Source: an uncultured Ruminococcus sp. (lineage in GTDB: Bacteria; Bacillota; Clostridia; Oscillospirales; Ruminococcaceae). Taken from it: 6,967 nt of DNA. Below the pieces are notes generated by a model. It did no database searches. It saw nothing but the letters and a program-made list of their open reading frames with translations, and was not told the origin of the DNA. Location: contig CAMWLD010000119.1 of NCBI GenBank assembly GCA_947175005.1, forward strand, positions 1 through 6,967, given 5' to 3'. Position 1 is the stretch's first letter, and every line of letters begins with the position of its first letter. The position numbers and the translations under genes were made by a program. This document shows, piece after piece, positions 1 through 4,754 of this stretch.

Positions 1-140
1 GGGGAAGTCTGTATACACGTTAACGGAGTTTGCGAGCACGAAAAATATAAAAAGGAACGATCGGACACTCCGTGAAATTCTCCGAAAAAACAAGAGACAG
101 ATCCGAAATGAAAAAACGGAAAATGAAAGGAACGGTAAAA
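1..140 (+). other. Leader of hfq, possibly with the 3' end of an unidentified upstream gene
   Basis: This A-rich stretch precedes the chosen hfq start. It is not clearly coding. One frame closes at TAA 21-23 after a few codons, another at TGA 73-75. The frame starting at base 2 stays open from the window edge to TAA 155-157, running 14 bases into hfq. Its predicted product is Lys/Asn/Arg-rich and matches no family I recognise. In many bacteria hfq follows miaA, but I cannot see a MiaA C-terminus here. A TATAAA box lies at 46-51 without a good -35 partner, and a 6-base inverted repeat (24-29 with 67-72) is too widely spaced to trust. Confidence 0.4.
125..132 (+). promoter_or_regulatory. Ribosome binding site that decides the hfq start
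   Basis: The purine run GAAAGGAA lies 8 bases upstream of ATG 141, a good Shine-Dalgarno position. In-frame upstream starts at GTG 72, ATG 108 and ATG 123 have no well-placed ribosome binding site. They would add a basic extension not seen in Hfq proteins, so initiation at 141 is favoured. Confidence 0.7.
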
Positions 141-380
141 ATGAACAAAACGCTTAATCTTCAGGATGTATTCCTTAACCAGGCAAGGAAAGAGAAAGTT
201 CCGATTACCTGCATTCTTACGAACGGGTTCCAGTTCAAGGGCGTGGTAAAGGGATTTGACAGCTATGCTGTGATAATTGACGCGGAGGGCAAGCAGGAGC
301 TTGTTTACAAGCACGCTATCTCTACGATAATCCCCGCAAAGCCCATATCTATCCTTGACGCCGAGAACGGCGACAGGTAA
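141..380 (+). CDS. hfq: RNA chaperone Hfq
   Basis: This 79-residue protein is the Sm-like RNA chaperone that forms a hexameric ring and helps small RNAs pair with mRNAs in the cytoplasm. It begins with the Hfq N-terminal signature LNLQDVFLN (residues 5-13, including the proximal-face Gln8). The rim motif RKEK follows at residues 16-19, then the Sm1 region [15 protein letters not shown] (28-42). The Sm2 signature YKHAIST is at 56-62, containing the Tyr-Lys-His triad that contacts uridine-rich 3' ends. The closest remembered relative is the Bacillus-type Hfq, which shares the one-residue longer Sm1-Sm2 connector and the GKQ.L.YKHAIST block. The C-terminal tail is short and acidic, as in Gram-positive Hfq, unlike the long enterobacterial tail. 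The next gene starts 5 bases after the stop, so the two are probably co-transcribed. A longer start at GTG 72 would give 102 residues but is disfavoured. In Firmicutes the physiological role of Hfq is often modest, so its targets cannot be inferred here. Confidence 0.95.
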   Translation: MNKTLNLQDVFLNQARKEKVPITCILTNGFQFKGVVKGFDSYAVIIDAEGKQELVYKHAISTIIPAKPISILDAENGDR

Positions 381-385
381 AAGCT

Positions 386-1774
386 ATGGGAAACGCTTTG
401 ATGCGGTTTCTGCTGGCGCTTCTTGCGGTGGCGGTGCTGCTTATGCTCAGCAGCCAGATATATAATACGGTGAACGTTCAGTACACCACAGAGCAGGCGG
501 TCATTTATTCCTCGGCGGAAAAGGTCACATTTCGCGGTGTTTACATAAGGGACGAGGCTGTGATAAGAAAAAGCTACAGCGGCGTTCTTAGCTTCCCCAT
601 AGAGGACGGCAGCAAGGTGGGCAACGGGTCGGTGGTGGCATACATTTACCGCTCGGAAAGCGATATTGAGACCAACCGCAAGATCAGCGATATGGAGGCG
701 GAGATAGAGCTTTTGCGGGCTGCCCAAAATCCGGGCACGGTGCTGACGGCGCGTCCCGAGTTCATTTCGGGGCTTATTGCGGAAAAATATCAGACCATGT
801 CGACCATTCTCTCGAAGAGGGATATTTCCGAATTAAAGGACTGCCGTGACGATCTGCTGACCCTTATGAGCATTTACCAGATCTCGGTAAATCAGGAGGA
901 CGGCTATAACGACAGGATCGACGAGCTGACAGCTTCCATTGACAGCTTAAAGGCCAAGCAGCAGGGATATATTTCCACGGTAACATCTCCCGATTCGGGC
1001 TACTTCGTAAGCTTTACGGACGGGTACGAAAACAAGCTTAACACTTCGGACAATTCTGCTGTTACGGCTGAACTTATAAAAGAGGTCACCTCGGGAAAGA
1101 ACCGGGGCAGCAGGAGCAAAAGCGAGATAGGCAAGCTTGTAAAGGGCTATGACTGGAAGATCGCGGGAATTATCGACAACTCCGAGAGCGTTTACAATCC
1201 CGGGGACACGGTAAAGGTGAAATTCGCTTCCACTCCCGACACGGTAACGGCGGTGATAGAGAGCCTTGAGCCTACGGACAACCCCGAAGAATGGGTGCTT
1301 ATACTGCGGTGCGACGAGATGACCTTTGACCTGGTGCGCAAGCGGACGGAGAGGGTGGAAATGACCCTTAACCCCTTTGAGGGAATTCGCATTCCCAGGG
1401 AGGCGCTGCGGTTTAACAGCGATAATGAAAAGGGCTGTTATGTGCTGTGGGGGCAGAGGGTGCTTTTCAAAAAGGTCGACCCTGTGTTTGAGGATGATGA
1501 TTATCTGCTTTCAAAGATAACCTCCGATGAGACGTTTGTGTGCGTTCATGACGACATTATCATTGACGGCGTGGACACGGCGGCTTACAAGGCCAATTCC
1601 GAAGAGGTGGACGACAGCGGCGAGGAAGAGGACAAGATTCCCGTTTACTCCCAGACGGAGGCTACCACCAGGGGAGTTATTTCCGAGGATATTGTGGATC
1701 TGCCCGAGACCGAGGTGGTGATAACCACATCCACCGACGACCCGGAGGCTGTGCCCAAGTCGGGACGTTCATAG
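386..1774 (+). CDS. HlyD-like membrane-anchored protein of unknown role
   Basis: This 462-residue protein has the layout of a membrane-fusion (HlyD/periplasmic adaptor) protein. A short cytoplasmic N-terminus is followed by one hydrophobic segment at about residues 7-23. The first half of a barrel-sandwich (lipoyl-like) domain lies at 64-88, with the pattern GVLSFPIEDGSKVGNGSVV. Charged, probably helical or coiled segments cover about 90-197. The second lipoyl-like half begins near VTSPDSGYFVSF (199-210). A beta-barrel-like region starts at DWKIAGII (256) and runs to about 395. The last 55 or so residues are acidic and Thr/Ser-rich and look disordered. Most of the protein should be extracytoplasmic. 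Classical partners (an ABC or RND transporter, a TolC-like pore) are absent nearby, and a Gram-positive cell should lack the outer membrane they span. Location between hfq and the ylm division genes suggests an envelope or division link, but that is inference. ATG 386 is 5 bases past the hfq stop with only a weak CAGG upstream. ATG 401 is an alternative that would trim five residues. Confidence 0.75.
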   Translation: MGNALMRFLLALLAVAVLLMLSSQIYNTVNVQYTTEQAVIYSSAEKVTFRGVYIRDEAVIRKSYSGVLSFPIEDGSKVGNGSVVAYIYRSESDIETNRKISDMEAEIELLRAAQNPGTVLTARPEFISGLIAEKYQTMSTILSKRDISELKDCRDDLLTLMSIYQISVNQEDGYNDRIDELTASIDSLKAKQQGYISTVTSPDSGYFVSFTDGYENKLNTSDNSAVTAELIKEVTSGKNRGSRSKSEIGKLVKGYDWKIAGIIDNSESVYNPGDTVKVKFASTPDTVTAVIESLEPTDNPEEWVLILRCDEMTFDLVRKRTERVEMTLNPFEGIRIPREALRFNSDNEKGCYVLWGQRVLFKKVDPVFEDDDYLLSKITSDETFVCVHDDIIIDGVDTAAYKANSEEVDDSGEEEDKIPVYSQTEATTRGVISEDIVDLPETEVVITTSTDDPEAVPKSGRS

Positions 1775-1784
1775 CTTTAGATAA

Positions 1785-1819
1785 CAGACTTTTTCCCGCC
1801 GCAGGCGGGTGGAAAGCTG
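1785..1819 (+). other. Stem-loop between the HlyD-like gene and yggS
   Basis: A GC-rich core CCCGCC (1795-1800) pairs with GGCGGG (1804-1809) around the loop GCA. The stem extends outward through CTTT 1789-1792 with AAAG 1813-1816, and CAG 1785-1787 with CTG 1817-1819, separated by small internal loops. No T-run follows on the + strand, so it is not a canonical intrinsic terminator. On the - strand an A-run follows, so it is not one there either. It could be an RNA processing or stabilising hairpin, or a weak attenuator. The rest of the 114-base gap is AT-rich and holds TATAGAAT at 1839-1846, a possible -10 box without a convincing -35. Confidence 0.5.
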
Positions 1820-1888
1820 CCCGATATTCCTATATGTTTATAGAATAGATAGGAAATTGAAAATTGCAATGCAAGGAGGGCGACTGCC

Positions 1889-2593
1889 ATGGAGGCGGGT
1901 TTTGCGGATATTGAGGAAAATATAAAGCGCATTCGCGAAAATTTGAGCGAGGCTGCTTTAAAAAGCGGGAGAAGTCCCGATGATATTCGTATAATGGCTG
2001 TTACAAAGACAGTTCCCTTTGAGCGGGTGAATTTTGCGGCGTCACGGGGGCTTACGCTGTTGGGCGAAAACCGTGTACAGGAATTTTTACAGAAAAAAGA
2101 GCATTATGTAAAAAACGCCGAGGTTCACTTTATAGGTCACTTGCAAAGCAACAAGATAAAATACATCATTGACAGCGTGGAAATGATAGAGTCGGTGGAC
2201 TCGGTGAAGCTGGGAGAGGAAATTTCTGGGAGAGCCGGGAAGATCGGAAGGACTATGGACATCTTGTGCGAGGTGAATGTGGGGGGAGAGGAAAGCAAAA
2301 GCGGCTTTTCCCCCGAAGAAGTCACCGAGGCGGTCTGCCGCTTGGCTGAATTACCCGGGATAAGGGTAAGGGGGCTTATGACTATCCCGCCTCCTGCGGC
2401 TGACGGCGGCAGCTTGTATTTTGAAAAAATGCAGCGGATTTTTGAGGATACTGCGGCAAGAAAAATTCCCGGGACGGATATTGACACCCTTTCCATGGGA
2501 ATGAGCGCAGATTATGCGGAGGCTGTCCGTTTCGGCAGCACCCTTGTGAGAATAGGTTCAGGGCTGTTCGGAGCAAGGAATTATCCCGTATGA
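1889..2593 (+). CDS. yggS: YggS/YlmE family pyridoxal phosphate homeostasis protein
   Basis: This 234-residue protein belongs to the YggS/YlmE/PROSC family. These are single-domain proteins with a fold-type III (alanine racemase-like) TIM barrel that bind pyridoxal 5'-phosphate but have no known enzymatic reaction. They act in vitamin B6 and amino/keto acid homeostasis in the cytoplasm. Visible signatures are MAVTKT with the PLP Schiff-base lysine at Lys40, GENRVQEF (59-66), HFIGHLQSNK (80-89), EVNVGGEESKSGF in the middle and GLMTIPP further on. The phosphate-binding C-terminal block is SMGMSADY (202-209) and VRIGSGLFGAR (220-230). Length and motif order are normal for the family and nothing appears missing. 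The start at ATG 1889 is fixed by a strong AAGGAGGG eight bases upstream. Its neighbour sepF follows after 96 bases, matching the ylmE-ylmF order of Firmicute division clusters, where the reason for the linkage is not known. The upstream gap and stem-loop leave open whether it has its own promoter. Confidence 0.96.
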   Translation: MEAGFADIEENIKRIRENLSEAALKSGRSPDDIRIMAVTKTVPFERVNFAASRGLTLLGENRVQEFLQKKEHYVKNAEVHFIGHLQSNKIKYIIDSVEMIESVDSVKLGEEISGRAGKIGRTMDILCEVNVGGEESKSGFSPEEVTEAVCRLAELPGIRVRGLMTIPPPAADGGSLYFEKMQRIFEDTAARKIPGTDIDTLSMGMSADYAEAVRFGSTLVRIGSGLFGARNYPV

Positions 2594-2689
2594 TCCTTTG
2601 AAAACCGGCATTTAAAAATAAAAAAAGCAAACAAAACGGCGGTGAAATAAACCGTCAAGAAAGAAAAAACTGAAAGGAAGAAGTATAAA
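2594..2689 (+). promoter_or_regulatory. A-rich untranslated leader of sepF
   Basis: This 96-base gap is strongly purine/A-rich, with runs around 2613-2636 and 2658-2675. It ends in AAAGGAAG (2673-2680), a ribosome binding site 9 bases before the sepF ATG. A short ACGG/CCGT inverted repeat (2636-2639 with 2652-2655) is present but weak. TTGAAA at 2598-2603 resembles a -35 box, but no matching -10 stands at normal spacing. I see no terminator after yggS, so read-through from yggS into sepF is likely. Confidence 0.35.
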
Positions 2690-3139
2690 ATGGGATTCAT
2701 GGACAGTATCAGAACAGCTTTAGGTTTCGAGGGCCCCGAGGGCTATGAGGAAGATGAATTTCCTCCCGAGCCCGTTTCGGATCCCGGGGAATACGGAGGA
2801 AGAATGATGCAGGCTCAGGGGGCGCAGAGCGGCGATCCAAAGCTTAACATTTCCGTTACAGCCCAGCTGCAGGTAATTCTTGTTCGTCCCGAAAAATTTG
2901 CGGACACCAAGGACATTGCCAATCACCTTAACAACAAAAAGACGGTGGTGCTCAACTTGGAGGCCACTACCCCCGACATTACACGGAGGATCATTGACTT
3001 TCTGGGCGGCGTTGCCTATGCAAACGGCGGCAGCATTAAGCCCATTGCCAACAACACCTTTATTATTACGCCTTACAACGTGGGCTTTCAGGGAGCTGAA
3101 CTTTCCAGCCAGCTTGAGAGCAACGGCGTGTTGCTTTAA
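2690..3139 (+). CDS. sepF: Cell division protein SepF
   Basis: This 149-residue protein is SepF (YlmF), which binds the C-terminal tail of FtsZ, tethers FtsZ filaments to the inner face of the membrane and assembles into rings or arcs at the septum. Residues 1-13 (MGFMDSIRTALGF) fit the short amphipathic membrane-targeting helix. An acidic, Pro/Gly-rich linker follows at about 14-50. The globular SepF domain covers about residues 54-140. It shows the expected VRPEKFADTKDIANHL (65-80), the core strand KKTVVLNLE (83-91), and the dimer helix and turn RRIIDFLGGVAYANGG (99-114). It ends with the closing strand TFIITPYNV (123-131). Length is typical. Gene position before ylmH and divIVA matches Firmicute clusters. 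The stop codon overlaps the ylmH start by one base (TAATG), so ylmH translation is probably coupled to it. A YlmG/YggT gene, which separates these two in Bacillus, is absent. FtsZ itself lies outside the window. Confidence 0.96.
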   Translation: MGFMDSIRTALGFEGPEGYEEDEFPPEPVSDPGEYGGRMMQAQGAQSGDPKLNISVTAQLQVILVRPEKFADTKDIANHLNNKKTVVLNLEATTPDITRRIIDFLGGVAYANGGSIKPIANNTFIITPYNVGFQGAELSSQLESNGVLL

Positions 3140-3945
3140 TGAAGTCGAAGGCTTCCTTCTTGGCGGCTTGCGGGTCAGGTGATGAGGACAAGCTGCTTAT
3201 TGCCCGTATTGATGATATGATAAGGGCGGTCGAAAGGAGCTTTGCACCGAAATTCAGCGGATTTCTTGCCGTCGGGGAGGCAGCGCCGGCGGAGCGCTTT
3301 TTGGAATATATGGGTCTGCGTGCAGGGGAGGATTATCTGTTCTGGGGCGGCTTTGAGGGCGCTGAAAGGGTCATTCTGGGGATTTTCCCCGAGGACTTTT
3401 CTTCGAAATCCGAGAGGCGGCAGCAGTTCCCCTTGCGTATTGTAAAATTCGGCGGGAGAATGGCGGGTACTCTTTCTCACAGGGATTACCTGGGGGCTGT
3501 TATGTCTCTTGGTATCGAGCGCAGCCTTACGGGGGATATTATCTGTAGGGAGGATTGCGCTTATGCGGTGCTTTCCCCTGCGGCGGCGGAGCTGGCGGTA
3601 AACAGCATAGAGAAGATAGGCAGGGCAGGGGTGAAGTGCGCCTATTCGTCCGCAGAGGATAAGATAGAGAGAAACGACAGCTTTAAGGAAATAAGCTGCA
3701 CGGTGCCGTCAATGCGGCTGGACTGCATTATTTCCGAGGCGGCGGGAGTTTCAAGAAGCAAGGCGGCGGGGCTTATACGTTCGGGTGCGGTTTCGGTAAA
3801 TCATCGGGTTACGGAAAGCGTATCCGAAAACGTGAATGAGGGGGATATTCTGTCGGTGCGTGGCTGCGGGAGGTTTATTCTCGCGGAATCGGGCGGCAGG
3901 ACAAAAAAGGACAGGCTGAAGATCGTTATAAAGAAATATTTATAA
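3139..3945 (+). CDS. ylmH: S4-domain RNA-binding protein YlmH
   Basis: This 268-residue protein is the YlmH family S4-domain protein. In Bacillus subtilis YlmH binds 50S subunits carrying obstructed peptidyl-tRNA and contributes to ribosome-associated quality control. The N-terminal domain (about 1-75) has the family pattern VERSFAPKFSGFL, and ILGIFPEDF follows near 80. The hallmark LSHRDYLGAVMSLGIERS begins at residue 112 and runs directly into LTGDI. The S4 RNA-binding domain occupies about 192-250, starting MRLDCIISEAAGVSRSKAA and continuing with LIRSGAVSVNHRV. The C-terminus is basic (KKDRLKIVIKKYL), as expected for rRNA contact. Full length and motif order are normal. There is no Shine-Dalgarno before ATG 3139. 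The one-base overlap with the sepF stop suggests termination-reinitiation, tying YlmH output to SepF. A 106-base gap follows before divIVA. Confidence 0.94.
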   Translation: MKSKASFLAACGSGDEDKLLIARIDDMIRAVERSFAPKFSGFLAVGEAAPAERFLEYMGLRAGEDYLFWGGFEGAERVILGIFPEDFSSKSERRQQFPLRIVKFGGRMAGTLSHRDYLGAVMSLGIERSLTGDIICREDCAYAVLSPAAAELAVNSIEKIGRAGVKCAYSSAEDKIERNDSFKEISCTVPSMRLDCIISEAAGVSRSKAAGLIRSGAVSVNHRVTESVSENVNEGDILSVRGCGRFILAESGGRTKKDRLKIVIKKYL

Positions 3946-3946
3946 G

Positions 3947-3980
3947 GGCAGAGCTTCGGTGAAAATCAAAATGATCTGCC
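3947..3980 (+). repeat. Inverted repeat after ylmH
   Basis: GGCAGA at 3947-3952 is exactly complementary to TCTGCC at 3975-3980, with a 22-base loop that includes a small C(TTCG)G turn. The repeat starts one base after the ylmH stop. No T-run follows, so it is not a standard terminator. It could be an RNA 3'-end stabiliser or chance. Confidence 0.3.
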
Positions 3981-3998
3981 GTTATCCGAATTTAAATT

Positions 3999-4004
3999 TA
4001 TGAT
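3999..4004 (+). promoter_or_regulatory. Possible -10 box upstream of divIVA
   Basis: TATGAT matches the sigma-A -10 consensus at five of six bases and sits 47 bases before the divIVA start, within the 106-base AT-rich gap. The region 16-18 bases upstream (around 3975-3982) is a poor -35 match, so an internal divIVA-ileS promoter is only a possibility. Confidence 0.2.
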
Positions 4005-4051
4005 AAGCATTTCCCAAGTGACGGTAAAAATATAAGGAGAGGATCAGAACT

Positions 4052-4696
4052 ATGATAACCGCAAATGATATTAATATGAAAAGATTTGAGCAGGCAAGAC
4101 CCGGGTATAAGACCGAAGAGGTCGACGAGCTGCTAAAGCAGGTGGCAGACCAGCTCACGATAATGGAAAAGGAACGGGACGACTCGGAAAAGAAGATCGA
4201 GGTGCTTGTTGAAAGCGTGCGCCGCTACAAGGCGGACGAAGAGGCGCTCAAGGACGCTATGATCGGCGCGCAAAAGCAGGGCAGAGCGGTGATCGCCGAG
4301 GCAAAGGAAAGAGCCGAGCAGATCATTGCGGAGGCGCAGAACAAGGCGGAGCAGATAATTTCCGCAGCCAACATAAAGGCGGATGAGATCGCAGGCTCGG
4401 CTTCGGTGCGTGCGCGCAGGGAGCAGGAGCATTTAGAGCGTATGCAGACGGCGGTAAAGGAGTTCAAGTCCGATCTGCTGGCTATGTATAAATCTCATCT
4501 GGAGCTGATAACGGCTCTTCCAGAGGATGATGATGAAGATGAGCCCGAACAGCCTGTTCAGCAAGTTCAGCCTGTACAGCAAGCAGAGTCCGAGCTGCCT
4601 GCACAGTCTGTTCAGCCCGAAATGCAGCCGTCAATGGGGGATACCATTGTTATGGATCACTTTGAGGATACAAGGATAATCGAACCGTCCGTCTGA
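4052..4696 (+). CDS. divIVA: DivIVA-family cell division/polarity protein
   Basis: This 214-residue protein is a DivIVA homologue, a coiled-coil scaffold that binds negatively curved membrane at septum and poles and recruits division or cell-wall proteins. The N-terminal lipid-binding domain (about 1-60) begins ITANDINMKRFEQ and contains the signature GYKTEEVDELLKQV (18-31). The long coiled coil runs from about 22 to 150. Within it, residues 71-114 form four 11-residue repeats of the pattern xxAxxxAxxII, for example AEAKERAEQII and AEAQNKAEQII. The tail is acidic (DDDEDE), then Gln/Pro/Val-rich with a tandem QPVQQ, and looks disordered. At the loop where Bacillus DivIVA has Phe17-Arg18 inserting in the membrane, this protein reads Arg16-Pro17. 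AAGGAGAGG (4034-4042) supports ATG 4052. Position between ylmH and ileS is the classic one. GpsB was considered, but GpsB is usually near 100 residues, far shorter. Confidence 0.94.
   Translation: MITANDINMKRFEQARPGYKTEEVDELLKQVADQLTIMEKERDDSEKKIEVLVESVRRYKADEEALKDAMIGAQKQGRAVIAEAKERAEQIIAEAQNKAEQIISAANIKADEIAGSASVRARREQEHLERMQTAVKEFKSDLLAMYKSHLELITALPEDDDEDEPEQPVQQVQPVQQAESELPAQSVQPEMQPSMGDTIVMDHFEDTRIIEPSV
4262..4393 (+). repeat. Four in-frame 33-base units encoding DivIVA hendecads
   Basis: Residues 71-81, 82-92, 93-103 and 104-114 of DivIVA align as 11-residue units with conserved alanines and a hydrophobic pair, most clearly the second and third units. At DNA level the units have diverged, so this is an old coiled-coil repeat and not a recent tandem duplication. 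Confidence 0.6.
4550..4585 (+). repeat. Tandem 18-base repeat in the divIVA tail
   Basis: Two adjacent 18-base copies (4550-4567 and 4568-4585) share CAGCCTGTNCAGCAAG with one mismatch in the first 16 bases. They encode QPVQQV and QPVQQA (residues 167-178). The near identity suggests a recent in-frame duplication in a disordered region. Confidence 0.7.
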
Positions 4697-4701
4697 CGTG
4701 G

Positions 4702-4715
4702 TTTCCGGCCGGAAA
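4702..4715 (+). repeat. Perfect 14-base palindrome between divIVA and ileS
   Basis: TTTCCGGCCGGAAA lies 5 bases after the divIVA stop and reads the same on both strands. As RNA it can form only a 5-bp stem with a GGCC loop. No T-run follows, so it is not an intrinsic terminator. It could be a protein-binding site or a small RNA hairpin. Confidence 0.5.
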
Positions 4716-4754
4716 GAGCAAAATATATTCATATTCAAAGGTGGTAAATAAAAA

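Noticed and set aside
72..140. N-terminal extension of Hfq from GTG 72
   Set aside because: AAAGGAA at 51-57 is too far from GTG 72. The extension is a basic string not found in Hfq, and ATG 141 has a well-placed ribosome binding site and gives the standard N-terminus.
1795..1809. Intrinsic terminator after the HlyD-like gene
   Set aside because: The hairpin is good but lacks a following T-run on the + strand. The T-run lies before the stem, and the opposite strand gives an A-run.
2137..2496. 119-codon - strand frame opposite yggS
   Set aside because: It is fully contained in a well-conserved gene, has no ribosome binding site I can see, and its product is low-complexity Ser/Pro/Ile sequence.
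2880..3182. 100-codon + strand frame across the sepF/ylmH junction
   Set aside because: It is out of frame with sepF, whose conserved core covers the same bases. The product is Pro/Thr/Leu-rich with no recognisable domain.
4295..4360. Tandem repeat or mobile element inside divIVA
   Set aside because: The similarity is mainly at protein level (hendecad coiled coil) with diverged codons, typical of DivIVA, and there are no flanking target-site duplications.
4697..4754. T-box riboswitch before ileS
   Set aside because: The gap is far shorter than a T-box leader and has no specifier loop, conserved T-box sequence or terminator.
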